DNA from: Mucilaginibacter tolerans
GTDB taxonomy: Bacteria; Bacteroidota; Bacteroidia; Sphingobacteriales; Sphingobacteriaceae
Direction: 5' to 3'
DNA length: 64,000 nt
NCBI RefSeq assembly: GCF_030519375.1
Contig: NZ_JAUMKB010000014.1
Span: forward strand, 62,001-126,000
Positions 9,851 through 17,496 of the stretch are shown piece after piece. The position numbers and the translations under genes were made by a program. The notes under the pieces were generated by a model that was given only the letters and a program-made list of their open reading frames with translations, was not told the DNA's origin and ran no database searches. The stretch's first letter is position 1. Every line of letters begins with the position of its first letter.

Positions 9851-10612
9851 ATGTATCCAAACAATATCAAGAGAATATTTACAGGACTAATTATAGCAGT
9901 TTTTGCACTTATTGCTACAGGTGCCCACGCACAGACCCAGACCCCGGCGCCGACGCCTACCCAGGTTAGTTATTTTGGATTTTTTGGCGGGGTATCTAAT
10001 CCGTTGGGTGATTTTAAAAAAGCCGATTACTACAATAACAAAGCAGGTTTTGCCAAAAAGGGGTTAACCTATGGGTTGGACGGGACCTGGTATTTTTATA
10101 AAAATCTTGGTTTAGGCGGGGCTATTACTTATCAGGATAACGGCGAATTGAACCAGGCCAACGCTGATAGCCTTGCAGCCGGATATACCAGGTCTTTCAG
10201 CGCTGATTATTCGAATATAACTGCGACAAAGAGATATCAAACAGTAAATATCCTGTTGGGACCGCAATATACTTTTGCAAAAGGAAAGTTTTTGTTGGAC
10301 CTAAGAGCTTCAGCAGGTATATTAAAGGTTTTCTCAATGCCTGAAACCAGTATCACGCTAAGTGGTGTTACAGATCAGACAGCAACATTTTATCAAAAGA
10401 GTACATCCTCTACCGTATTAGCCTATAGCGGAACAGCCGCTCTGCGCTATAAATTGAGTGACAATGTGTTCTTGACATTTCGGGGAGCATATCTTTACTC
10501 ACAAGGCCCATCAGTTACTAATCAGGACCGTACAACAAACATCGGAAGGATAGTAACTAAGCAACCATTTAATACCATCAACACCACCATAGGTCTTAAC
10601 TTCGGACTGTAA
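9851..10612 (+). CDS. outer-membrane beta-barrel protein
   Basis: A 253-residue secreted protein. The ATG at 9851 gives a clean signal peptide (MYPNNIKRIFTGLIIAVFALIATGAHAQ). The longer frame from 9665 overlaps the lipoprotein gene and lacks a signal, so I rejected it. After a short Pro/Thr linker (TPAPTPT), the protein has alternating hydrophobic strands with Gly and aromatic girdles (SYFGFFGGVSNPLGDF, YGLDGTWYFYKNLGLGG). It ends in a typical aromatic-poor barrel strand, TIGLNFGL. Function unknown. Confidence 0.75.
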   Translation: MYPNNIKRIFTGLIIAVFALIATGAHAQTQTPAPTPTQVSYFGFFGGVSNPLGDFKKADYYNNKAGFAKKGLTYGLDGTWYFYKNLGLGGAITYQDNGELNQANADSLAAGYTRSFSADYSNITATKRYQTVNILLGPQYTFAKGKFLLDLRASAGILKVFSMPETSITLSGVTDQTATFYQKSTSSTVLAYSGTAALRYKLSDNVFLTFRGAYLYSQGPSVTNQDRTTNIGRIVTKQPFNTINTTIGLNFGL

Positions 10613-10633
10613 TAAATTCCGGATCATTCCTGA

Positions 10634-10667
10634 AATCCTGCCTGGCGAATGCTGAGCGGGATTTTTT
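10634..10667 (+). terminator. intrinsic terminator after beta-barrel gene
   Basis: Stem AATCCTGC (10634-10641) pairs with GCGGGATT (10656-10663) over 8 bp with one T-G wobble, followed by a run of T. It lies 22 bases after the beta-barrel stop and just before the end of the opposite-strand gene. Confidence 0.7.
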
Positions 10668-10669
10668 AT

Positions 10670-11104
10670 TTACCGAAGCAGGCCGATAGTCAGTGTAATA
10701 ATAAGGATCACAGCTAATGGACGCCACACACTTTTGTATTTGTAGTTGTCGTCCGGAAAATACTTTTTGTAGAAATATTCAGCCAGTATCCCTCCGCCTA
10801 TTATCTGAGACACCAAGCTGTAAATAATAAATTGTGTATTGTGAAGTAATGCCATCCTGTTTATATTGGCAGGTAACTTCAGCACACTGCCAATTACCAT
10901 AGCTGCCACAAATTGATAAGCGATAGAGAATAATAATATACCGGTTGCTTGTCTTTTAAATCCTACGGAACGCAGGTTAATCATGAGCAATATTCCGCCC
11001 ATAAGTGGTGCAAAAAATACAGAAAAGGCCAAAATGGCCCATTTAGAATAAATGGCTACTTGTCGCTGTTGGGGTTGCTGTTCATCTATATCCTGAAAAT
11101 CCAT
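10670..11104 (-). CDS. small integral membrane protein, unknown function
   Basis: A 144-residue protein with about four hydrophobic segments: WAILAFSVFFAPLMGGILLM, GILLFSIAYQFVAAMVIGS, QFIIYSLVSQIIGGGILAEY and LAVILIITLTIGLL. The N-terminus is acidic and Gln-rich (DFQDIDEQQPQQRQ). I chose the ATG at 11104 over the one at 11122 because a TAnnTTTG box (11107-11114) sits immediately upstream of it. I do not recognise the family. It ends next to a terminator shared with the gene on its left. Confidence 0.65.
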   Translation of the reverse strand: MDFQDIDEQQPQQRQVAIYSKWAILAFSVFFAPLMGGILLMINLRSVGFKRQATGILLFSIAYQFVAAMVIGSVLKLPANINRMALLHNTQFIIYSLVSQIIGGGILAEYFYKKYFPDDNYKYKSVWRPLAVILIITLTIGLLR

Positions 11105-11106
11105 GC

Positions 11107-11114
11107 GCAAAGAT
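11107..11114 (-). promoter_or_regulatory. -7 promoter box TATCTTTG with very short leader
   Basis: Minus-strand TATCTTTG matches TAnnTTTG and ends 3 bases before the chosen ATG (11104). Transcription would begin at or next to the start codon. Confidence 0.4.
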
Positions 11115-11200
11115 AATATCATTTGTCCGGCTTACCGTACCAGAAATAACAAATGCCTGCCGTAATACCGACAGGCATTTGTCTGATGGCAATTACTTCA

Positions 11201-11884
11201 TTAATTTTCGGCAACAACGTGGGCTGCAATGTTTGCTGTAGTGCTACCAGAGATATAAATGGTATAAATATGCCCGGATTCGAAAGTGCCAGGTATACTA
11301 AGCAAAGCACTGGATGAGCCTGTTGCATAAAGCGAAAGAGCGGCAGCCGCATCAATATCGTAATAAATCGAAGCTGCTTTATAAGCCAGGCTTGATGCTA
11401 TTTTTGATCCGGTAGTCATACCGAAATCGGCAGCGGTGCTTAAAGCGGAGCACAGGTTAATAAAACGGACACGGATCTTGCCGGACTGAGGTGCTGTTCT
11501 GTCATCTTCAAAGCTGCCGTAAGATTTTCCATCAGCATAAAATACGCTGTAGTATTTGCCTGCTTGCAGCGATAATGAAAATGAAGTATTGACTGTAGTT
11601 GTGCCTGAGTCTTCAAATTTTCCCTGGTGATTGCCGGTACTAGCGGCCACGAAATCCGAACTTGATCCATAACTTACGGCTGAAGCAGTTAGTTTTTTAT
11701 CGTCCAGATAAAAATCCTGTGCCGCCGAGCCTTCTGCGGCATTGGTTACTTTAACATAAGCCGACATGTTTTCATTTGCATCATTTTTCTTTGAGCATGA
11801 ACTTAATACCAACGCCAGCAATACAACTGCAACTATTGATAGTGATAATGATCTGAGGTTTCTTGATTTGGAAGCTGTTTTCAT
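11201..11884 (-). CDS. DUF4397 domain lipoprotein
   Basis: A 227-residue lipoprotein: basic N-terminus, hydrophobic core and lipobox V-L-S-S-C at about residue 30, then SKKND. Two DUF4397-like repeats are visible: MSAYVKVTNAAEGSAAQDFYLD and GKIRVRFINLCSALSTAADF, each followed by a beta-rich stretch. DUF4397 proteins are common surface lipoproteins of Bacteroidota and their role is unknown. The gene is 96 bases upstream of the small membrane protein on the same strand. Confidence 0.85.
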   Translation of the reverse strand: MKTASKSRNLRSLSLSIVAVVLLALVLSSCSKKNDANENMSAYVKVTNAAEGSAAQDFYLDDKKLTASAVSYGSSSDFVAASTGNHQGKFEDSGTTTVNTSFSLSLQAGKYYSVFYADGKSYGSFEDDRTAPQSGKIRVRFINLCSALSTAADFGMTTGSKIASSLAYKAASIYYDIDAAAALSLYATGSSSALLSIPGTFESGHIYTIYISGSTTANIAAHVVAEN

Positions 11885-12072
11885 AAAATGATTTGTTATA
11901 CTATTTCACAAACCTTCTGTCAAATGCAGAGCCAAGCAATCTGGAGTTTGTTCTTTTGGTTTAAATAATTAACTGATATTTAATTAAATAGCTTCTTTAC
12001 TTTGAACCATTAACTGATTTTAAGTTTTGCAGTTAATCGTCTCAAATATTGTACACAAACGACCACTATAAT

Positions 12073-12105
12073 AAAAAATGGCCGGTAGTTGTTGTACCGG
12101 CCATT
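12073..12105 (-). terminator. intrinsic terminator of the proline-rich gene
   Basis: An 11-bp perfect stem AATGGCCGGTA / TACCGGCCATT (12077-12087 and 12095-12105) with a 7-base loop. On the minus strand it is followed by six U (A run at 12073-12078). It lies 35 bases beyond the stop of the leftward gene at 12140. Confidence 0.88.
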
Positions 12106-12139
12106 TGTATTATATGAAAACAATCAGCAAATCACTGCA

Positions 12140-12520
12140 TTAGTGATTTGGAGGCGTTGTTGGACTTGTTGGTGCCGTAGGGCTCGGGGTGCTAGGAGGT
12201 GTTGTCGGGTTTGATGGCGACGTAGGGTTAGGGCTTGTAGGCGAATTTGGGCTAGGGTTTGGCGGATTTGGACTTGGGCTGGTTGGGTTAGGGTTAGGAT
12301 TTGGCGTAGGTGGATTTGGGTTAGGGGTTGGAACAGGGGCAGGCGTAGGAGTTGTATCGTTTTTTCTTTTTTTCTTTTTGGTCGGAATAGTATCTGAAAC
12401 AGCTGCCGTGTGATTGGTAATCACCGCAGTACCGTTTGTATAATGCTCACTCTTTGCTGCGGCAACCTCCAAGACTCCGGCAAGAACGGCCGCCATAATA
12501 AATGCACTTAATTTTCTCAT
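12140..12520 (-). CDS. secreted proline-rich repeat protein
   Basis: A 126-residue protein with a signal peptide (MRKLSAFIMAAVLAGVLEVAAA), a short Lys-rich patch (KKKKRKND), then about 70 residues made almost only of Pro, Asn, Ser and Thr (PNPNP, SPTSPNPTSP). Low complexity makes family assignment impossible. Such tails can span or bind the peptidoglycan, but that is speculation. A strong terminator follows at 12073-12105. The opposite strand has a Gly/Leu-rich shadow frame. Confidence 0.65.
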   Translation of the reverse strand: MRKLSAFIMAAVLAGVLEVAAAKSEHYTNGTAVITNHTAAVSDTIPTKKKKRKNDTTPTPAPVPTPNPNPPTPNPNPNPTSPSPNPPNPSPNSPTSPNPTSPSNPTTPPSTPSPTAPTSPTTPPNH

Positions 12521-12660
12521 AATGTCTGTATTGAATAAAATATTAATTAAAAGAATAACAATGCTGTTTTTATTATGTTTTAATTAAATTAATTTGGTTA
12601 ACAGTTAATATTCTGAAACTGCCATAATTCGGAATTGTTATATCTACAAATAGAATTACT

Positions 12661-12924
12661 ATGAAAAAGATAGGTATGGTCTGCCTAATATTGGTAATCG
12701 CATTACTGGCGGCATGCATCAATCATTCTGACAAAAATTCAGAAAGGGACACGGTGGGTAATCGATATGGTGCCGACACGGCAAAAATTGAAAAAATGAA
12801 GAATGATACTGCAGCAGTAACCGATAAAACAGGGGATGCTTCAAGCCTGGATAATAGCGGGTCGGGCGGCACCAATGGCGCGAAGGACACAACCCAAAAG
12901 AAAGCAGAACCTAAAAAGAAATAA
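12661..12924 (+). CDS. small hydrophilic lipoprotein
   Basis: An 87-residue protein with the signal MKKIGMVCLILVIALLAAC; the lipobox Cys is residue 19. The mature part is charged and low complexity (DKTGDASSLDNSGSGG, tail QKKAEPKKK) with no recognisable fold. It ends 2 bases before the DUF3175 gene, so the two are very likely co-transcribed. Confidence 0.65.
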   Translation: MKKIGMVCLILVIALLAACINHSDKNSERDTVGNRYGADTAKIEKMKNDTAAVTDKTGDASSLDNSGSGGTNGAKDTTQKKAEPKKK

Positions 12925-12926
12925 GT

Positions 12927-13226
12927 ATGGCGGTAAAATCAAAAAAGAAGACCCGTAAATGGTCGGCGAAAGTGACGAACGAGAGCGATGCGCTTACATT
13001 GGAAGAAGGGGTATTTAAATCAAAAGATCCCGATAAAATTGCCGCATCTTTGAAAAGATCAGCTGAGCAAAGCCGCCGGCGAAAGGCATCGCCATTTCAA
13101 AGTGCCATGTCGATGTTGAACTTTTACGAGAACCGGGCAGGACGAAGTTTGTCCGGACGGCAACGTGCGCCACTGGAAAAAGCAAAGAACAAGTTGAGAA
13201 AGTTGTTTGGACGGGATAAAAAATAA
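12927..13226 (+). CDS. DUF3175 family protein
   Basis: A 99-residue basic protein with the DUF3175 pattern: KKTRKWSAKVTNESDAL, then LEEGVFKSKDPDKIAASLKRSAEQSRRRK, then FQSAMSMLNFYENRAGRSLS. Members occur in many soil bacteria and have no established function. The high Lys/Arg content would fit nucleic-acid binding, which is inference. It converges directly on the MpaB-like gene, with no gap between stops. Confidence 0.85.
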   Translation: MAVKSKKKTRKWSAKVTNESDALTLEEGVFKSKDPDKIAASLKRSAEQSRRRKASPFQSAMSMLNFYENRAGRSLSGRQRAPLEKAKNKLRKLFGRDKK

Positions 13227-13991
13227 CTATGTTATTCCATCCATCGCCTGTACCTGTGCCACATAAGCAGGCGGCAGAATGGCATTTTTCAGGATATTTT
13301 GCAGGTTAACAAGACGGAACAATTTATAAATAATTAACACCGGCGATAACCAGCGGACACTTCCCAATCCGAGCAGCTTTTTAACGGGCTTCGGAACCAA
13401 TAATAACTGAGCTTGTATTAATACAAAGTAACGGATAAACCCCAGATGTTTGCGGTACTGGCGATAAAGATCAACTGTAAAATCGCTGCAATATAAGCCG
13501 GTGGTTAATTGCGCCTCGCGTTTTATAAGCCAGTGATCATAACTTTTTGCTAAGTCAACAAGCTCCATGCGTTTACCTACGCGGTAAAAAACTTCGAATA
13601 CTTCTTCTTTTTCAGCATCCGAAAGCTTTCGCTCTAATAACTCATAAGACCGGATTGAGTAATCAATCAGCAAGGATAAAACGTCCAGATAAGCTTCATC
13701 GGGAATCTTCATACCTCTGCCGGTTTCCACATTTTTGTGAATTGCTGTGATCTGGTCTATGGCGTGTAGTGCACCATCGTAATCTGAAAACAGGATTCGC
13801 CGGGCATAAGTTACTGTGCTGAATAAGCGGCCAAGAGGATCGGAGGGGAGGCGACCGGTAAAATAAAGCCAGTCGACAGATTTATTTAATGCAAATTCAG
13901 CTGAGGCTCCTGCAAAAATGAACAGGATAGTGTCGGCTTTGCCCCAAATCTGACTCACAATTGAATTTTTGTCAACAAAATAAGCGCTCAT
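13227..13991 (-). CDS. DUF2236 / MpaB-like oxygenase family protein
   Basis: A 254-residue protein resembling the DUF2236 family that includes fungal MpaB oxygenase. The visible family features are an early IWGKADTILFIFAGASAEFALN segment, DPLGRLFSTVTYARRILFSD, and IHKNVETGRGMKIPDEAYL, where the central IHK and the following acidic region are conserved. Predicted alpha-helical; substrate unknown. DUF2809 lies 14 bases upstream on the same strand, so the pair forms a likely operon. Confidence 0.75.
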   Translation of the reverse strand: MSAYFVDKNSIVSQIWGKADTILFIFAGASAEFALNKSVDWLYFTGRLPSDPLGRLFSTVTYARRILFSDYDGALHAIDQITAIHKNVETGRGMKIPDEAYLDVLSLLIDYSIRSYELLERKLSDAEKEEVFEVFYRVGKRMELVDLAKSYDHWLIKREAQLTTGLYCSDFTVDLYRQYRKHLGFIRYFVLIQAQLLLVPKPVKKLLGLGSVRWLSPVLIIYKLFRLVNLQNILKNAILPPAYVAQVQAMDGIT

Positions 13992-14005
13992 TAATTTCCT
14001 CTCCC

Positions 14006-14389
14006 TTAATTTAAACTCATTTTCCGTCCGGTTCGTATTTTTTCAACAGACAATACCAGCACAATACCCAATGTATAACACCATAGATCCGTAAACGAGA
14101 AGCTGTTTCCTAGGATAAGTAATGCTATATGTGAATGCCCTAATCCTAATAGTTTCACGAGATGAAAATATTGCGATATCTCAATAGCATAAGAAAATAC
14201 CAATACACCCATAGCAGCTTTTATTACTGGTATTTCAACAAAACTCATGATAAAGCAGTACAATAATATTACCACCAGGAAATCGCCCCCATATGGCCGG
14301 ACAAAATCATCATGCAAGTAAATGCCGATTAATAATTCAACTGCCAGCAATAGTTCTGTAACCAAAAAGTAACCTGAATAAAATTTCAT
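14006..14389 (-). CDS. DUF2809 membrane protein
   Basis: A 127-residue integral membrane protein with four hydrophobic helices. It contains the DUF2809 signature segments IYLHDDFVRPYGGDFLVVIL and SFTDLWCYTLGI. Function unknown. It is first in a two-gene leftward unit with the MpaB-like gene 14 bases downstream. Confidence 0.82.
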   Translation of the reverse strand: MKFYSGYFLVTELLLAVELLIGIYLHDDFVRPYGGDFLVVILLYCFIMSFVEIPVIKAAMGVLVFSYAIEISQYFHLVKLLGLGHSHIALLILGNSFSFTDLWCYTLGIVLVLSVEKIRTGRKMSLN

Positions 14390-14655
14390 TTTAAAAGTAC
14401 TCTGTATTGCAAAGTAAATGATTTTTCATTTTACTGTCAAGCGGTTTATGATCTTCAATTACTAAATTATTAGTTAAAAAAATATACTAAAAATGTAATA
14501 GGCTGATATTTAATGAGTTGCATGGTCGTTGAATTTAATCATGTGAATAACTATTTGCTTCTGTGGAAAATTAAATTAACCAAAAGGCAAAAACAGCTAA
14601 ACATTGCAATATCTCCAGCCGTAGAAGAGGGCCTAATTAATTTAAAACTATTATT

Positions 14656-15693
14656 ATGTCCCCCAAAAACAAACTACGTTCAATGGCGGCTACTGTAGGT
14701 GTAGCCGCTTTATTATCAGCAGGATTAACATCGTGTCAGAAAGATCAACAAATTGCACCTGCTAATCAAACGGTCACTCCTTCTAATTCAATGGAAGCTG
14801 TTAACACTACAAGTTCATTAGCCAGTACCTATGCTATTTCTTCGGCAGTAAGTTATTATGGCAAAAGCAATTTTACCATCAGTGGTTTATCTATTACAGG
14901 CGGTACTTATTGTATCTACCTGAACAATTGCAGCAATGTAACGATCACCAATTGCCACTTGGCTAATGCTACCAAGTATGAGGTTTACATAACCGGGAAT
15001 TGCAAAAACATCACGATGACCAATTGCTTTGTTACCGGCGGTGTATCAGGTGTACACGTAGAAAATTCTTCAACAATCAAGATCAACAGTAATCAGATCA
15101 AAAATATCAACGGACCATTCCCTGGGGGTAACTTTGTTCAGTTTGTGAATGTGAGCGGCGGTGGCTGTCAGATCAACAACAACCATTGTGAAGATATCGC
15201 CGGCATCGGTAAACCAGAAGATGGATTGAGTGTATATAAATCAAACGGATTGCCGGGAGACTCAATACAGGTGATCGGCAACTGGATAAGAGGTGGTCAG
15301 TATTATAATACAAGCGGTGGTGGAGCGGCTATCGTTTTAGGCGATGTAGGCGGATCGTATCAGGTAGCCAGAAACAACATTGTAGTGAATGGCGGCTTTG
15401 TGGGTATGCAGGTGCAGGGTGGCTCACACATTAAAATGGATCACAACACTATTTATGGGGCAGTTACTCCATATTCAAACTGCGGTTTATGCTACGGTAA
15501 CTACTCCGGTACAACCAGTACAGATATAAACATTAGCTATAATAAAGTGAGGTATTACCAAACTTCAGGTAAAGAAATGGATATGTGGGTTGACCCGAAA
15601 GCAGGTTATACTCCTATCGGGTGGGGTACTAATACCGGTGGCGCCGCTATTTCTTCGGCGATACTGCCAAGCACAATTATCACATTAAACTAA
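14656..15693 (+). CDS. right-handed parallel beta-helix lipoprotein
   Basis: A 345-residue surface or periplasmic protein. The signal peptide ends in the lipobox L-T-S-C at about residue 27. From about residue 70 there are repeated beta-helix rungs with N-C/N-x-I-T pairs (NCSNVTITNCHL, NCKNITMTNCF, NSSTIKINSNQI), as in right-handed beta-helix proteins and polysaccharide lyases or epimerases. No catalytic residues can be pointed out, so enzymatic activity is unproven. A terminator follows at 15717. Confidence 0.8.
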   Translation: MSPKNKLRSMAATVGVAALLSAGLTSCQKDQQIAPANQTVTPSNSMEAVNTTSSLASTYAISSAVSYYGKSNFTISGLSITGGTYCIYLNNCSNVTITNCHLANATKYEVYITGNCKNITMTNCFVTGGVSGVHVENSSTIKINSNQIKNINGPFPGGNFVQFVNVSGGGCQINNNHCEDIAGIGKPEDGLSVYKSNGLPGDSIQVIGNWIRGGQYYNTSGGGAAIVLGDVGGSYQVARNNIVVNGGFVGMQVQGGSHIKMDHNTIYGAVTPYSNCGLCYGNYSGTTSTDINISYNKVRYYQTSGKEMDMWVDPKAGYTPIGWGTNTGGAAISSAILPSTIITLN

Positions 15694-15716
15694 AATTTCA
15701 ATTTCAATAACAGCTG

Positions 15717-15748
15717 GCCCTCTGTAAGCAATTGCAGGGGGCTTTTTT
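15717..15748 (+). terminator. intrinsic terminator after beta-helix gene
   Basis: Stem GCCCTCTG (15717-15724) with CAGGGGGC (15735-15742), 8 bp with one T-G wobble, then six T. Confidence 0.85.
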
Positions 15749-16095
15749 GTGAAAAATACTTTCAATGGGCAGGAGGGCTTTTTTTCTCAAAAAGCAAATG
15801 GTTTGGTGCATTTTTACAGAGGATCCTTTTCGTTTGATGACACTCATTCCGGGTCCGCGGACGCCCGCCGTCGTTTCTTCTGAACGGGGTTAAGACTACC
15901 GGGCCTGCCAGGCCGAACTATCAATTAACAGAATGATGCTTTTATGATTGTAAATGCTGATTTACAGTGATTTGCGACAACGCTGCGCGATGCTGAAGTG
16001 GAGGCATGTAAGTCCCTGATGACATTACTAAGATAGCTAAAAAAATTAGCATACACAAACGAAACTTTCTTTTTCGCGCAACTTTTTCTTTTTTT

Positions 16096-16476
16096 TTACC
16101 TCCCTGCAAAGAGATGTTTAAGGGGACGACTTAATTTTTTGAACAGGTTAGTTCTTTTTTCAACTTCTCTTATTTGGTTTTCTTTTAGTTTATAATAGTC
16201 ATCAGTTTTAACACCAGGATCTACCTCAGCATTAGCATCAGCTTTAGTATCAAATTTTGAGGTAGTCGGTTTTTACTTCTACTATTTTAAGTTTAGTTTT
16301 TTTTTATTTTATGATAGTCTGTCGGATTGATTCCCAAAACGGCTGTCGCATTGACTCCCTGATTGGCTGTCGAATTGGATGTAAATTTTACAGTAGACCC
16401 TTTTACAACTGAATTTGTATTTCTCTTTTAGTTTATAATAGTCTGGAGGATAAACCAGAGTAACTAACGGAGCCAT
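16096..16476 (-). pseudogene. decayed gene with repeated DYYKLKE motif
   Basis: Read on the minus strand, this stretch holds coding fragments in different frames. One begins at an ATG at 16476 (MAPLVTLVYPPDYYKLKEK). A second frame reads VVKGSTVKFTSNSTANQG and NPTDYHKIKKN. A third reads TSKFDTKADANAEVDPGV, then TDDYYKLKENQIREVEKR, and ends at a TAA at 16096 after PLKHLFAGR. The motif D-Y-x-K-x-K recurs three times. A 20-bp sequence (TCTTTTAGTTTATAATAGTC) is repeated exactly at 16181-16200 and 16424-16443. The shifts lie in or near A runs, consistent with frameshift decay. No homologue is recognised. The remaining 15749-16095 shows no gene. Confidence 0.45.
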
Positions 16477-16546
16477 TACTGGAGAAGATCACCGGAAATT
16501 CTCCGGATGATCGAAACAAGTGCTAACTTCAATCGTTTTATTCAAA

Positions 16547-16789
16547 ATGTCAATCATCATGTGGCTCGAAAAAGACAATAAGCTTTATAAAGCTTTCACT
16601 TTTAAAGACTTCTCCAACGCTTTTTCGTTTATGTGCCGGGTAGCGCTACTCGCCGAGAAAATGAACCATCACCCAACATGGACAAACACCTGGAACAAGG
16701 TAGAGATATGGCTCAGCACCCATGATGCCGGAGACATTGTGACCGATAAAGACCTGAAGTTGGCTGAGGGGATTGATAAACTGGTATAG
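16547..16789 (+). CDS. 4a-hydroxytetrahydrobiopterin dehydratase (PCD/DCoH)
   Basis: Dehydrates pterin-4a-carbinolamine to recycle the pterin cofactor of aromatic amino-acid hydroxylases. The ATG at 16547 gives 80 residues; a GTG at 16520 would add a non-conserved leader. The active-site signature EKMNHHPTW followed by KVEIWLSTHDAGDIVTDKD is intact. No aromatic amino-acid hydroxylase is nearby, so it acts as a stand-alone gene here. An AT-rich degenerate repeat follows it. Confidence 0.9.
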   Translation: MSIIMWLEKDNKLYKAFTFKDFSNAFSFMCRVALLAEKMNHHPTWTNTWNKVEIWLSTHDAGDIVTDKDLKLAEGIDKLV

Positions 16790-16792
16790 AAT

Positions 16793-16905
16793 AATTTCGA
16801 ATTTTCTATTTCGGATTTTAGAACTTCACAGCTTGATTTTTAATTTAGTATTTAGAGCTTAGGATTTAGGTTTTGTAGAATTTAGATTTTAGAATTTAAA
16901 TTCTT
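16793..16905. repeat. AT-rich degenerate TTTAGAATTT/ATTTCGAATTT intergenic repeats
   Basis: Tandem variations of ATTTCGAATTT, ATTTTAGAATTT and ATTTAGGATTT fill the gap. Related TTCGAA-rich repeats occur at 32338-32417. No gene is seen in it. Confidence 0.45.
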
Positions 16906-16931
16906 ATCTTTCATGCTACAAAGACTTTATC

Positions 16932-17396
16932 ATGAAGCCATTACTTGTTTTACTTGTAGCTTCGGCAATTGTTTTGACGATCACGCATGCCATTTCAGGT
17001 GGATGGGATTACGTTATAGCAGGCAATCTGGGTATGGCTGCCATGCTGGTGTTTACCTCATTGGGGCACTTTATTTATTCGCAAGGTATGATGCTGATGG
17101 TGCCCAGCTTTATTCCCGGAAAAAGAATGCTGGTTTATGTTACCGGGGTAGTTGAGGCTTTATTTGCCATTGGGTTGTGCATTCCATCAACCCGCCGCCT
17201 TTCTGCCGATCTGCTTGTACTGTTTTTCCTGCTTATATTGCCTGCAAATATTAACGCTGCTTATAAGAGTGTTGATTACCAAACCGCTACATACGAGGGG
17301 AGGGGTGTCAACTATTTATGGCTGCGCATACCCATGCAGGTATTCTTTATTGTATGGACAGCCTACTTCGGACTGATTATAGAACAGAACTATTGA
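16932..17396 (+). CDS. DoxX-like membrane protein
   Basis: A 154-residue protein with four hydrophobic helices (LLVLLVASAIVLTITHAISGG; LGMAAMLVFTSLGHFIYSQG; VTGVVEALFAIGLCIPS; LFFLLILPANINAAY). The PANINAAYKSVDYQT segment and the central LGH-F match DoxX-like proteins of Bacteroidota. Such proteins have been linked to redox homeostasis in other bacteria; nothing in the sequence fixes a role here. A near-consensus -7 box TATCTTTC lies at 16905-16912. Confidence 0.7.
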   Translation: MKPLLVLLVASAIVLTITHAISGGWDYVIAGNLGMAAMLVFTSLGHFIYSQGMMLMVPSFIPGKRMLVYVTGVVEALFAIGLCIPSTRRLSADLLVLFFLLILPANINAAYKSVDYQTATYEGRGVNYLWLRIPMQVFFIVWTAYFGLIIEQNY

Positions 17397-17496
17397 ATAG
17401 TTTTCTGCAATAACTAACACTGCCCCGAATTTTCAACAAATACGGCAATCACAGGCCAATAAATTAACTTTACCCGTTAACAAAAAGGATAAACTA

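Noticed and set aside
11119..11355. 78-residue leftward frame
   Set aside because: It lies inside the DUF4397 gene in another frame and has no supporting signal.
12189..12413. 74-residue Gly/Leu-rich frame on the plus strand
   Set aside because: It is the reverse shadow of the Pro/Asn-rich tail of the leftward gene, which has a signal peptide and a terminator.
14513..14698. 61-residue frame before the beta-helix gene
   Set aside because: No signal, no domain, and it runs into the real start of the lipoprotein in another frame.
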